DNA of 64,000 nt from Mycolicibacterium sp. BiH015 (lineage in GTDB: Bacteria > Actinomycetota > Actinomycetes > Mycobacteriales > Mycobacteriaceae), in assembly GCF_027706845.1 (NCBI RefSeq), contig NZ_JAQGCZ010000011.1, positions 62,001 to 126,000 of the forward strand, in the 5' to 3' direction. The notes below the pieces were generated by a model. It was not told where the DNA came from. It ran no database searches and worked only from the letters and a program-made list of their open reading frames with translations. Shown one piece after another: positions 1 through 8,718 of the stretch. Position 1 is the stretch's first letter. The number at the start of each line of letters is the position of its first letter. Made by a program: the position numbers and the translations under genes.

Positions 1-490
1 CCCTCGACCGCTGGGGTGAACACCGCCGCAGCGGCCCTCGGCCCGCGGAAGTGTCACTAGTTTGCTGCTGACGCGCGCACAATCCACGTTGGCGTTAATT
101 ATGCTGGGAAGGGAGCCGTGGGGCCGATGGCGGACCATGACAGATCGAGGTGTTGCTCAATCACGGTATCAATCCCGCATAACACTGTGCTGACTTGGAA
201 CTTTAGCCATACAAATTTTTATTAGCTCCTCGCCCGTAAGCAACCCGTTATTGCGGTTAAATACAAATGTTGCAAACGGGACTGTTGTGATTACTGTGCC
301 GAGATATGCAGATGGCCAGCGGAAATCGTGACGTTAACTGAGTGAAGACGCGCTGCAGGCGCCTCGAGGAATCGCCGCCGAAGTTGAACAACTCTCATCC
401 AGCGAACGATGGCGAAAACAAAGTCCTTCGCCATACCCGCATTGATTAGAACGCCAAAAATTTTGCTAGGGCGTTAAGGATTCCCGCCCA
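1..490. other. Intergenic region upstream of the PE-PPE-domain gene, no gene seen
   Basis: No convincing reading frame is present on either strand. The stretch is clearly more AT-rich than the rest of the window, especially around 180-300 and 455-480, as expected for a promoter region or old non-coding sequence. The gene to its left lies outside the window, so a terminator or part of another regulatory region could be included. I see no tRNA-like or repeated structure here. Confidence 0.5.
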
Positions 491-551
491 TATGCTTTCC
501 TGGCGCCGGTGATCCGGCGACTCAAAACATCGCAATCACCGGGGAGAACTC
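491..551 (+). promoter_or_regulatory. Putative promoter and structured 5' UTR with two mutually exclusive hairpins
   Basis: A -10-like TATGCT lies at 491-496, which would start transcription near 503. From there the RNA can form CGCCGG-TGAT-CCGGCG (504-519). It can instead pair CCGGTGAT (506-513) with ATCACCGG (535-542). The two share bases 506-513 and cannot coexist. The second helix takes in the first two Gs of the GGGGAG ribosome-binding site (541-546), five bases before the ATG. The pairings are directly visible; a switching role is inference. Confidence 0.4.
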
Positions 552-1844
552 ATGGGAATCAACCTGCGCAAAACAGGTGTCGCGTGCGGCGCAGTCTTTG
601 CTTCGGCCGCATTGGCGCTGTCCACCGCATCACTGGGTGAGGCCGCGAACAGGGCTCTGGTCATCGGCGGCATCTCGACACCGACGATGAGCGACACCCT
701 CATGGCGCCGCTGCTGGGCGGCGCATTCAAGAATCAGCAGCGCGTCAGCGTCAACTGGCCGGCCCAGGCCGGCCCGATGACGGGTAAGACCCATCTCACC
801 CTCGGTCAGTCCATCACAGCAGGCAAGACGAACCTCACGACCCAGATCAACTCCGCTCTGGGCCAGCTCGGCGCCGGTGAGAAGGTTACGGTCGTCGGAC
901 TGTCGGCAGGATCGCTCGTCGTCAACGAGGTACTTCGCGATCTCGCCGCCAACGCCAATGCGCCCGGCAAGGACAAGATTACGTTCGTCGTGGTCGCGGA
1001 CTCCAGCCGACAGAACATCATCGACGACAACGCCAAGTACAACAAGAAGTTCGACTACACCTACCGGCCCGCACCCGAGACCAAGTACGACGTCATCGTG
1101 ATCACCGGTGAGTACGACGGCATGGCAGACTTCCCGGACCGCTGGTGGAACACCCTCGCCGTCACCAACGCCATCGCCGGCGCCCTCTACCAGCACGTGC
1201 CGGTGATGTACGCCGACCTGTCGAAGGTTCCCGCCAAGAACGTCGACGTCGATGTGAACTCGTTGGGCGGCAAGACGACTCACTACCTGGTACCGGCCGA
1301 GAAGCTGCCGCTGGTGCGGATGTTCCCGTCGCTGGCCTCCAGGGAGGCCGAACTCAAGGCGAAGATCGATGCGGCCTACATCCGCAACGACGTCGTCGTT
1401 GCCAAGGCGGCGCCCAAGTCGCTCGTCTCCGCCGTCCCCGTCGCCCTCACGGCACCGACCGCCGCTCCGGTCGCGGCGACTGCGCGTGTGGTCGCCGCGG
1501 CACCGGTGGTCGAGGCTGCACCGGTCGTCGAGGCCGCCCCGGTCCGGGTGGCCACCACCAAGGCCAGCAGGGCCGCCGCCACCAGCGTGGCCGAGGTGCC
1601 GGCCACCGCGGCGGAATCCCTGCCGGGTGACAAGGCCGACGACGACGCCACGGCTGACGTGGACGCGGTCGAAAACGTCACCGACGACGATGCTGCCGAG
1701 GTTGCCGACGACAGCGACGAGGCCGCCGAGTCATCCTCGCAAAACGAGGATTCCGACAACGAGTCGGGGGACTCCGCCGCTTCGAGCGACTCCGGCGCGT
1801 CGGACGACAGCGGATCTGCCGATCCCTCAGGATCTTCGGAGTAA
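552..1844 (+). CDS. Secreted PE-PPE-domain (PF08237-type) esterase-like protein with acidic tail
   Basis: The 430-residue protein begins with a Sec-type signal (KTG, then a hydrophobic Ala/Leu run, residues 8-32). It continues as a serine-hydrolase-like PE-PPE domain to about residue 285, with the nucleophile elbow GLSAGS at 116-121 (Ser118). Such domains are alpha/beta-hydrolase folds, and some mycobacterial members are esterases. No PE or PPE N-terminal module is present, so the domain stands alone. Residues about 290-345 are Ala/Val/Pro-rich with a repeated VVEAAPV, and the last 80 residues are very rich in Asp, Glu and Ser. The ATG at 552 follows GGGGAG with five bases between. Export to the envelope is inferred; the substrate is unknown. 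Confidence 0.85.
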   Translation: MGINLRKTGVACGAVFASAALALSTASLGEAANRALVIGGISTPTMSDTLMAPLLGGAFKNQQRVSVNWPAQAGPMTGKTHLTLGQSITAGKTNLTTQINSALGQLGAGEKVTVVGLSAGSLVVNEVLRDLAANANAPGKDKITFVVVADSSRQNIIDDNAKYNKKFDYTYRPAPETKYDVIVITGEYDGMADFPDRWWNTLAVTNAIAGALYQHVPVMYADLSKVPAKNVDVDVNSLGGKTTHYLVPAEKLPLVRMFPSLASREAELKAKIDAAYIRNDVVVAKAAPKSLVSAVPVALTAPTAAPVAATARVVAAAPVVEAAPVVEAAPVRVATTKASRAAATSVAEVPATAAESLPGDKADDDATADVDAVENVTDDDAAEVADDSDEAAESSSQNEDSDNESGDSAASSDSGASDDSGSADPSGSSE

Positions 1845-1867
1845 CCCTCCCCGGGCTCCGCTGACCC

Positions 1868-1895
1868 GATGCCCCGGCCCTTCGGCCGGGGCATC
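1868..1895 (+). terminator. Intrinsic terminator hairpin after the PE-PPE-domain gene
   Basis: GATGCCCCGGCC and GGCCGGGGCATC form a perfect 12 bp stem around the loop CTTC, 24 bases after the stop codon. No T-run follows, which is usual for mycobacterial terminators. It sits between convergent genes and may also stop transcription of the AraC gene on the other strand. Confidence 0.75.
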
Positions 1896-1919
1896 GTGGT
1901 GTCCGCGGCGAGTCATCAG

Positions 1920-2681
1920 TCAGGCTGGGAGGTGCAGGAGCGTGCCGCGGCTGAGTAGCTGGGTCGCGGTGAGGCCGAAGGTGGATTTGAACCGGTCCGA
2001 CAAATGAGACGGGCTGGCGAACCCGGCATCAGCTGCCGCGTCGGTCAGGTTCTTGCCGTCGCGGATCGCGACCCCCGCAGCGATGAGCCGCATCCACAAC
2101 AGATACCGGCGAAGCGTGGTGCCGACCTGGTCGTGAAACAGGTGCAGGAACCGCGATTCGGACAGGCCCACGTCGACGGCGAGCTCCCGCGCCGACGGGG
2201 CGTCCGCAGGGTCGGCCGCGATACGTGTTACCGCGTTCGCGACTCGCGGATCAAGCCGCGCCGGTGATGCCGGTGCCGCCAGGTCCAGCCAGCGTTGGGC
2301 AGCGGCATCGTCAGCCGGAAGTTTCTCCAATGCTGCGCAATTGACATGGTCCAGGGCGAATGGTCCTGCGACGCTGCGGCACTTGGCGCGACAGGCTGTC
2401 ACGCGATTCGAAGATGCGTCGAAGTAACACGACACCAGACGGCCGCCGTGGGTGTCCAGATGGTGGGTCAAGCGGGGCGGCACGAGAACGCTGCGCGCGA
2501 CGACCTCGTGTTCGCCGGCGGTCACCGTCACTGCGCCGTCGGCGCCGACGACCAGACACCACACCGATCCGGAATGCGGCTCGAGGTTCAGACTCGGTCC
2601 GGCATAGAGCGCTTGGCCGGGCCACATCCACACCGCCGGATAGCAGGATTGTGGAAGCGCAGAGACTTCCGCGGCTGTCAT
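1920..2681 (-). CDS. AraC-family transcriptional regulator
   Basis: The 253-residue protein has a beta-rich cupin-like N-terminal half and a C-terminal AraC double helix-turn-helix (about 150-248). The first recognition unit contains ARELAVDVGLSESRFLHLFH; the second contains TDAAADAGFASPSHLSDRFK and is followed by FG(L)T, typical of the family. The effector is unknown. It is divergent from the DUF4345 membrane protein with 44 bases between the two starts, so that gene is the obvious candidate target along with self-regulation. Confidence 0.88.
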   Translation of the reverse strand: MTAAEVSALPQSCYPAVWMWPGQALYAGPSLNLEPHSGSVWCLVVGADGAVTVTAGEHEVVARSVLVPPRLTHHLDTHGGRLVSCYFDASSNRVTACRAKCRSVAGPFALDHVNCAALEKLPADDAAAQRWLDLAAPASPARLDPRVANAVTRIAADPADAPSARELAVDVGLSESRFLHLFHDQVGTTLRRYLLWMRLIAAGVAIRDGKNLTDAAADAGFASPSHLSDRFKSTFGLTATQLLSRGTLLHLPA

Positions 2682-2725
2682 CGTGAACTCCTCGGACGCC
2701 GAAGGGCCGTCGAAGGGAGATTAGC

Positions 2726-3088
2726 GTGGTCGCAGCGGTCATCGTCATCGCGGCAGTGTTCTTCGCGGGTATGGGTGTCTACGCACTGGCCGCACCTGGC
2801 CGGTTGGTGGGCCCGTTCGACGTGACGCTGGGCTCGGCGACGGCCCGCTCCGAGGTGCGGGCCGTCTACGGTGGCTTCGGTCTGGCCATCGCAGCTGTCC
2901 TCGTGCTCGCCCTCGCCGAACCCGGTTTGAGAGCCGGGATCGTGGCAACGGTGGCGGCCGCTCTGGCCGGGATGGCATTCGGCCGCCTGGTCTCTGCGGT
3001 GGAAGGTCGAACCCGCTTCTACCCCAACTGGTTGTACTTTCTGGTCGAAGCGGCGGCCGCCGCCGCGCTGTTCGCCGTCGCGTTCTGA
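2726..3088 (+). CDS. DUF4345-type small integral membrane protein
   Basis: The 120-residue protein has four predicted membrane segments (about 3-20, 45-64, 69-88, 100-118). Residues about 41-50 (SEVRAVYGGF) match the conserved Arg-Tyr-Gly pattern of DUF4345 membrane proteins. The GTG start at 2726 is chosen because AAGGGAGA lies just upstream; the next ATG would remove the first membrane segment. Its function is unknown. Divergence from an AraC regulator suggests control by that protein. Confidence 0.75.
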   Translation: MVAAVIVIAAVFFAGMGVYALAAPGRLVGPFDVTLGSATARSEVRAVYGGFGLAIAAVLVLALAEPGLRAGIVATVAAALAGMAFGRLVSAVEGRTRFYPNWLYFLVEAAAAAALFAVAF

Positions 3089-3120
3089 GCGCTCTCGCTG
3101 CGAGCGAGTGTGCGTTGAAA

Positions 3121-3168
3121 GCCGCGAATTGCGGTGTGTCGCTGTGCAGACACGCGCGCTCACGGTGC
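3121..3168. repeat. Dispersed repeat, copy A, between convergent genes
   Basis: These 48 bases match 24013-24060 at 40 of 48 positions without gaps, including GTGCAGACAC and the CGGTGC end. A partly degenerate inverted left arm (GCGAGCGAGTGTGCG) lies at about 3100-3114. Like copy B, this copy lies between the 3' ends of two convergent genes. A REP/MITE-like element or bidirectional terminator is inferred. Confidence 0.6.
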
Positions 3169-3178
3169 GAGGCGCTGT

Positions 3179-4204
3179 TCAGGGGATCAGCTGCACCTTG
3201 AGATGCTCCGCCGACCGCGAGACAGCGGCGGCATAGGCCTGGGGCGCATCGTCCAAAGGAACGGTGCCGGTGAAGATACCCTCGACGCTGAGGCGGCCGG
3301 CTTGCAGGAGCGGAATGAGCTCCGGCCAGGTCTGCTGCACGGGTGCCGTCGTCATCCGGATCGTCAGGCTGCGTAACAGGCAGACGAGTGCGGGCAGGGG
3401 ATATGGCTGTAGGTCGTGCACACCCACGACGGACAGCGTCCCGCCGGTGCGTATCGAGCTCAGGGCATCGTCGAGGGATGCATCCGTTCCGACGGCGTCG
3501 ATGACGCTGTCAGCGCCCAACCCACCGGTCGCCTCCAGAATGGCGGGGGCGGCAGGGGCTTGTACGGCGTGCGCACCGACGGACGTCGCCCGGACGCGTC
3601 GCGCCTCCACCGGGTCGACGGCGAAAACCGTTGCCGCGCCGAGAACAAATGCGCTCCGGATGGCGCACTGGCCGACCGCACCCGCACCGATCACCGCGAC
3701 GGTGCCCCCGATCGGGATGTCGGCGCGTTTGGCGGCCGCCCACCCTGTGGCCAGATTGTCGGTCAGCAGCAACGCCTGTTCGGTGTCGATGCCGTCCGGC
3801 ACGGCGAGCAGCTGAAAATCCGCAGCCGGGACCGCGAGCAGGTCGGCTTGTGCACCGCCGAGCACGCCGGAGCCGAAGATCTGCGGACCGCGGATGCATT
3901 TCACCGGATCGTGCGTCTGACAGCCCGCGCACCGGCCGCAGCCGGATACCGACGAGACCAGAACACGGTCACCGGCCCGGAAATCGGTGACGTCTGAGCC
4001 GGTTTCGACCACCACGCCCACGGCTTCATGCCCGATCGAGACGGGCTGGTCGATCGGATAGTGGCCCTCCAGGAAGTGCAGGTCCGATCCGCAGATCGCG
4101 GTGGCCGTCACTTCCACGATGGCGCCGTCAGCACCAGGTAGCTCAGGGTCGGGCCGGTTTTCCACCCGGACCTGGCGCGCACTGTCGATGACCACGGCGC
4201 GCAT
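3179..4204 (-). CDS. Zinc-dependent medium-chain alcohol dehydrogenase
   Basis: The 341-residue protein is a full-length Zn-MDR enzyme. Catalytic zinc ligands appear as ICGSDLH (Cys38) and GHE (His59-Glu60). The structural zinc loop is intact with Cys89, Cys92, Cys95 and Cys103. The nucleotide site is VIGAGAVG (171-178) and favours NAD(P). It starts one base after the stop of the upstream flavin monooxygenase, so the two are co-transcribed. This fits a pathway in which an alcohol is oxidised to a ketone or aldehyde by this enzyme and the ketone is then oxygenated. The substrate cannot be read from sequence. Confidence 0.9.
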   Translation of the reverse strand: MRAVVIDSARQVRVENRPDPELPGADGAIVEVTATAICGSDLHFLEGHYPIDQPVSIGHEAVGVVVETGSDVTDFRAGDRVLVSSVSGCGRCAGCQTHDPVKCIRGPQIFGSGVLGGAQADLLAVPAADFQLLAVPDGIDTEQALLLTDNLATGWAAAKRADIPIGGTVAVIGAGAVGQCAIRSAFVLGAATVFAVDPVEARRVRATSVGAHAVQAPAAPAILEATGGLGADSVIDAVGTDASLDDALSSIRTGGTLSVVGVHDLQPYPLPALVCLLRSLTIRMTTAPVQQTWPELIPLLQAGRLSVEGIFTGTVPLDDAPQAYAAAVSRSAEHLKVQLIP

Positions 4205-6148
4205 TCAGCGCTCCCCGACGATGTGGAAGTGCGACCAGTCGGGATCCTGAAGGGCAGCACGGTATTCGCACAGCCGCCACGGGGTCACCGTGTGGATCTC
4301 CCCGTCGGAATTCTTGAAGTAGGAGTGCTTCACCGCGGGGTGCGCCCAGACCGTCTGCTTGATCTTCTCCTGCGTGCGGCGATGCCATTCCACGGTGGGT
4401 CCGGCGTGCGGCTCCATCGAACGTGCTCCGGTGGTCACGAGGCGCTCGATGCATGCGTTGATGTACTGCATCTCGAGCTCGGAGTTCATGATCAGGCTGC
4501 CGCCGTGTGCCAGATGCGTCCCCGGCCCGTAGATCATGAAGAAGTTCGGGAACTTGGGCACCGTGATGCCGAGGTACGCGAATGGCCTGTTACCCCACTC
4601 GGTGTGCAGATCGGCGCCGTCGCGTCCGGTGACGGTCATCGGCGCGAGAACTTCGGTGGCGCGAAAGCCGGTGGCGTAGACGATGACGTCGGTGTCGTAG
4701 GCGAGGCCGTCCTGGGTGACGACGCCACGCGGGGTCACCTCCCTCACCGGCGTGCGAATGAGGTTGACATTCGGGCGTTTCAGCGTCGAGAGCCAGCTTC
4801 CGTTGTCCTGCAGCGTCCGCTTACCGGTCGCCGGGTAGTCGGGCAGCACTTTGGCCAGCAGCCCCGGGTCGTCGCCCACCTGCGTCGTGATCCAGTCGGT
4901 GAACATCATTCTGGCAAGCGCGTTGACCTCGCTGACGGCGTAGCTCTGTCCGCCGTCCTGATCGACGTAGCCCTGCTCGACGCGCGCGGCGTCGAGCCCC
5001 TTGTCTGCTCCCGGCCACATCAGCAGAAAGCGGTACCACCGCGCGTAGTACGGCAGATGCTCCATCGCCCAGCGGACGCCGTCGGGGACCGGGTCGTGGT
5101 AGGCGGGGTTCGGGAACATCCATTGGGCCGTGCGCTGAAAGATGTCCAGACAGTCGACCTTGTCCGCAATAGCCGGGGCTATCTGAAACCCGCTCGCGCC
5201 CGCGCCGATCAACGCGACTCGCTTGCCATTGATGTCCACCGAGTGGTCCCATGCCGAGGAGTGGAACGACGGACCGGAGAACGTCTCCTGCCCGGGGAAG
5301 TCAGGCATGTTGGGCCGATTGAGTTGACCGACGGCGCTGATGATCGCGTTCGCGTTCAGGGTCTCGGTTCCTCGGGCCGATCGCACGGTGACGGCCCACA
5401 TCGCCGACGACTCGTCCCACGTCGCCGACACCACCTCGGTGTTCCAGCGCGTTCGGCCGTGCAATTCATGGCGGGCCATGACGTCGTCGAAATAGGCCGC
5501 AAGCTCGGGTTGCTCGGCGAAGAAGTGCTGCCAGTGGTTACTCGGTTCGAAGCTGTAGCAGTACAGATGGTTGGCGACGTCCACCCGGGCGCCGGGATAT
5601 GTGTTCTCCCACCATGTTCCACCCGGACCGCTGTTCTTTTCGATGATCTCGAATGCCACACCGGCTTGTTGGAGACGAAGTCCGGCCAGGATTCCCGACT
5701 CGCCGCACCCGACGACGATCACCCGGAACCCCGCGGCGCGAGCCGAATCCAGCACTGCTGGGCGGCGCGGGTCGGCACCCTCGAGATCGAGCTCCTCCAG
5801 CACCAGCGCCAGGTTGTCGTCGTCCACCGGTTCGGCGGCGGCCCAGTCGAGCATTTCCTTGATCAGATCGGGGGCCAGCGGGGGAGGGGGCGGACAGCCC
5901 CGATCCCGATAGTCCTCGATGGCGGGCAGGGCGGCTGCACGCGCGCGTGCCTTGTCCTCCTCGCTCATGAATCCCTGGACTTCGTTGAGGAACAGTCCGG
6001 CTTGAGAAAAGTCGCGGATGAACACCGGATCGCCGGTGATGTGCACCATAGACAGCAGCAGTGTCGGGATGCTCACCTGCTCCAGCGCGTCGGCGATCTC
6101 AGATGTCGGGGTGGAGAAGCGCGCCCCGGAATGAAACGTGCGCGTCAT
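4205..6148 (-). CDS. Flavin-containing Baeyer-Villiger-type monooxygenase with N-terminal extension
   Basis: The 647-residue protein has about 140 extra N-terminal residues, probably helical, before the FAD site GCGESG (147-152). The Baeyer-Villiger fingerprint FSGPSFHSSAW (290-300, FxGxxxHxxxW) is complete and is followed by the NADPH site GAGASG (315-320). The family converts ketones to esters or lactones with NADPH and O2. The long extension marks the subgroup of larger actinobacterial enzymes. It is directly followed by the Zn-alcohol dehydrogenase. The start at 6148 (MTRTFHSG) is the first of the frame. Confidence 0.9.
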   Translation of the reverse strand: MTRTFHSGARFSTPTSEIADALEQVSIPTLLLSMVHITGDPVFIRDFSQAGLFLNEVQGFMSEEDKARARAAALPAIEDYRDRGCPPPPPLAPDLIKEMLDWAAAEPVDDDNLALVLEELDLEGADPRRPAVLDSARAAGFRVIVVGCGESGILAGLRLQQAGVAFEIIEKNSGPGGTWWENTYPGARVDVANHLYCYSFEPSNHWQHFFAEQPELAAYFDDVMARHELHGRTRWNTEVVSATWDESSAMWAVTVRSARGTETLNANAIISAVGQLNRPNMPDFPGQETFSGPSFHSSAWDHSVDINGKRVALIGAGASGFQIAPAIADKVDCLDIFQRTAQWMFPNPAYHDPVPDGVRWAMEHLPYYARWYRFLLMWPGADKGLDAARVEQGYVDQDGGQSYAVSEVNALARMMFTDWITTQVGDDPGLLAKVLPDYPATGKRTLQDNGSWLSTLKRPNVNLIRTPVREVTPRGVVTQDGLAYDTDVIVYATGFRATEVLAPMTVTGRDGADLHTEWGNRPFAYLGITVPKFPNFFMIYGPGTHLAHGGSLIMNSELEMQYINACIERLVTTGARSMEPHAGPTVEWHRRTQEKIKQTVWAHPAVKHSYFKNSDGEIHTVTPWRLCEYRAALQDPDWSHFHIVGER

Positions 6149-6276
6149 CGTGTCCTCTCATCGAATACGCTACTAGCCGTAACGTATATCGGTGAATGAC
6201 GGTACCGCAATGCCTTCGACAACTCTTTCGCGATCCACTCCCGGGGCAAGCGTGCTTCGGCGGAGCCCGCCAACGG

Positions 6277-7377
6277 CTAGCCCGCGATGCCCGCGATGGT
6301 CGCAGATCTGGCCTTCTTGTCGGCGTACATGAGTTCGTCGGCCCGCGCCAGCAACTCGTCGAGCGTGCTGATGTCGGTGTGCGGCACCTCGGTGACCCCG
6401 ATGGAGGCCGCCAGCTGGTAGCGGCGGGTCGTCGTCTCGTTGAATCGGCGAAATGCGTCATGCAACCGGGCTTTCAGCGCGGCAGCGTCGTCGTTGAATT
6501 CCGGTATCAGCACGGAGAACTCGTCGCCGCCCAAGCGGGCCACGATGTCGGACCGACCCATAGTGTCACGCAGTACTTCGGCCACATCGGTGATGAGTCT
6601 GTCGCCGGCATCGTGGCCGTCTGCATCGTTGACCTGTTTGAGTCCATCGACATCGAGGAACGCGAGCGCGCTGTCATGGCCGTGGGTCCGCGCGGCGAGC
6701 AGCGCGGCGTTCGCCAGGAGGTGGAATCCGCGGCGATTGTTGAGGCCGGTCAGATCATCGGTGAGTGAGAGCTGCCTGATCTCCTCGTTCGCCTGCTCGA
6801 GCTGCGCCGTGCGATCTCTCACCCGTTGCTCCAGCTCGGCGTAGATGTGGACGTTCTCCATGGCGATCGACGTCGAATCGGCCAGCGCCTGCAGCAGTGA
6901 CACCTCACGCGGGGTGGGCTGGCGCTCGCGTGCCCAGTAGTTGCCGATGGCGCCGACCGGGTCGAGCGTGCGGATCGGGACCATCACCAGGCTCTTGACG
7001 AACGTCGGCCGGTAGGCCTCGTGCGGGATGCGGTTGTCGACATAGATGTCCGGGATGATCGCGGCTTCGCGGTTGAGCATCGCCCATCCGCTGATGCAGA
7101 TCTCCATCGGGAAGCGACTGCCCTTCCACAGGGGAGCGATCGCGTACTCGTCGGCGTAGTAGCACTTGCCGTTGTCGCGGAGCACGAACGTTGCGCCGTC
7201 GCACCCGGTGAGTTCTCGTGCCGCGGTTCGAACGATCTTCTGGATCTCGGGCAGGCTTCGGGCCAACGACAACTCTTGGACACCCTGGAGGAGGCGGGTC
7301 ATGCCGCGCACGTAGTCGGCATCTGAGGTATCACTATCGCCAGCGACCGGCAACGAGGACACACGCACGGCGCTCAT
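6277..7377 (-). CDS. GAF-GGDEF diguanylate cyclase
   Basis: From the start at 7377 the protein has 366 residues; an in-frame start at 7422 adds 15. A GAF domain spans about 20-180, a short coiled coil (ELEQRVRDRTAQLEQANEE) follows, and the GGDEF domain runs to about 355. The catalytic LGGDEF motif is intact, so synthesis of cyclic di-GMP is likely. The canonical RxxD inhibitory site is not present: the residue nine before GGDEF is Gly. The GAF domain may sense a small molecule or redox state. The last residues fall outside the domain. Confidence 0.9.
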   Translation of the reverse strand: MSAVRVSSLPVAGDSDTSDADYVRGMTRLLQGVQELSLARSLPEIQKIVRTAARELTGCDGATFVLRDNGKCYYADEYAIAPLWKGSRFPMEICISGWAMLNREAAIIPDIYVDNRIPHEAYRPTFVKSLVMVPIRTLDPVGAIGNYWARERQPTPREVSLLQALADSTSIAMENVHIYAELEQRVRDRTAQLEQANEEIRQLSLTDDLTGLNNRRGFHLLANAALLAARTHGHDSALAFLDVDGLKQVNDADGHDAGDRLITDVAEVLRDTMGRSDIVARLGGDEFSVLIPEFNDDAAALKARLHDAFRRFNETTTRRYQLAASIGVTEVPHTDISTLDELLARADELMYADKKARSATIAGIAG

Positions 7378-7751
7378 GCGAACCTCCCAATGGACACCTG
7401 GCCGCCGCGTCTCGACGGTCACCTAGCAAAGGCTACACGGCCGTCAGTTACCGAATGGTGAACACCGGCATTTCTGATAGGTGGTGTCCCGGGATTCACC
7501 TCACACCGGCGCAGGCGTTGCCGTTGCCCGATGCGGTATCGCCAGTACATGGCTCGTTCGGTGAACGCTCCGGCGGCTCGGCCACCGCACGCGTGTCGTT
7601 AGCCGAGCTCGCTTTGTGCGGTAGCCCCTTCCCGGCGGACTGCGGTGAGGGTCGGATGCACGCGCTGCCGAACCGCGGCGTTGAGCAAACCCTCGGTCCC
7701 CATATGGACTTCGCCGTGACTACGTCCAACGGCAGTGGGTACGAGGTCGGC
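7378..7751. other. Divergent intergenic region between the GGDEF and isochorismatase genes
   Basis: This stretch separates two divergent genes and should hold both promoters. The plus-strand frame of the isochorismatase gene stays open upstream, but its composition does not look like a protein domain. An in-frame ATG at 7704 is a weaker alternative start. I see no strong palindrome. Confidence 0.4.
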
Positions 7752-8291
7752 ATGAGTGAGACCGCGCTGCTCGTGATCGACATGTTCAACACCTACTCCC
7801 ACCCCGATGCCGAAGAACTCGCAGACAACGTCGGCAAGATCGTGGATCCGCTGGCAGATCTCGTCGCCAGATCGCGAGACCGCGAGGACGTCGACGTCAT
7901 CTACGTCAACGACAACTACGGCGACTTCGCGGCGGACAAAGGGGGCATCGTGGAGGCCGCCCTCAACGGCGCACGGCCCGATCTGATCGAGCCGTTGAAG
8001 CCTCACCCTGACAGCCAGTTCCTCTTGAAGGTGCGCCACAGCGCGTTCTACGCGACCCCGCTGGACTATCTGTTGACTCGCCTCGGCGTACGTCGCATCG
8101 TCGTGACCGGGCAGGTCACAGAGCAATGCATCTTGTACAGCGCGCTGGACGGCTATGTGCGCCACTACGACGTGGTGGTTCCGCCAGATGCCGTGGCGCA
8201 CATCGACTCTGAATTGGGTGAGGCCGCGCTGGCGATGATGCAGCGGAACATGAAGGCCGAGCTCTCGGCGGCGACGGATTGCCTGCCGTGA
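7752..8291 (+). CDS. Isochorismatase-family cysteine hydrolase
   Basis: From the ATG at 7752 (preceded by CGAGG) the protein has 179 residues, normal for the family. The catalytic triad is visible: Asp10 (LLVIDMFN), Lys93 (FLLKVRHS) and Cys126 (VTEQCILYSA), with a cis-peptide-like Val before Thr-Glu. The family includes nicotinamidases, N-carbamoyl-amide hydrolases and isochorismatases; the exact substrate is not evident. Its neighbours are not functionally linked in an obvious way. The alternative start at 7704 adds 16 residues. Confidence 0.85.
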   Translation: MSETALLVIDMFNTYSHPDAEELADNVGKIVDPLADLVARSRDREDVDVIYVNDNYGDFAADKGGIVEAALNGARPDLIEPLKPHPDSQFLLKVRHSAFYATPLDYLLTRLGVRRIVVTGQVTEQCILYSALDGYVRHYDVVVPPDAVAHIDSELGEAALAMMQRNMKAELSAATDCLP

Positions 8292-8352
8292 CGGTGTCCT
8301 GATCCGAGCGGTACGGGGCAATATCTGAGGGCCCGCAGCGTCTGCGGTGTTG

Positions 8353-8358
8353 TACTCT
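8353..8358 (+). promoter_or_regulatory. -10 element of a probable leaderless transcript
   Basis: TACTCT fits the TAnnnT pattern. Seven bases from its last base is 8365, the A of the next ATG, and no ribosome-binding site precedes that ATG. A leaderless mRNA is the simplest reading. Confidence 0.45.
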
Positions 8359-8364
8359 CAGCCC

Positions 8365-8718
8365 ATGGAAGTACTACGGTCTGTAGTTGTTCTGCTGCAC
8401 ATCGTCGGCTTCGCCGTCACCTTCGGGGCGTGGGCGGCAGAGGCTGTGGCGGGGCGCTTCCGCACCACGCGCCTGATGGACTACGGATTGTTGATCTCGT
8501 TGCTCACCGGGCTGGTGCTTTCGGCACCCTGGCCTGCAGGGATCGAGCTGAACTACCCGAAGATCGGTCTCAAACTGGCCATCCTGCTGGTCCTGGGTGG
8601 TCTTCTCGGCATGGGCAACGCGCGCCAGCGTCGGTCCGGGGAGGCGGTGCCGCGCCCGGTGTTCTTCTCCGTCGGCGCGCTGGCGTTCACCGCGGCAGCC
8701 GTCGCGGTGGTCTGGTGA
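8365..8718 (+). CDS. Small four-helix membrane protein of unknown function
   Basis: The 117-residue protein is hydrophobic, with four likely membrane segments (about 5-22, 36-53, 63-81, 96-115). The second starts after the conserved-looking RFRTTRLMDYG. The short stretch GNARQRRSGEAVPRP forms a basic loop. A GTG six codons upstream (8347) is possible, but a -10-like TACTCT directly before the ATG at 8365 favours the ATG and a leaderless mRNA. It ends against the stop of a convergent SDR gene. Function is not recognisable. Confidence 0.7.
   Translation: MEVLRSVVVLLHIVGFAVTFGAWAAEAVAGRFRTTRLMDYGLLISLLTGLVLSAPWPAGIELNYPKIGLKLAILLVLGGLLGMGNARQRRSGEAVPRPVFFSVGALAFTAAAVAVVW

Noticed and set aside
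4223..6199. 658-codon plus-strand frame opposite the flavin monooxygenase
   Set aside because: It mirrors the real gene across almost its whole length. The product is His/Arg/Val-rich with no domain, while the minus-strand protein has all family motifs.
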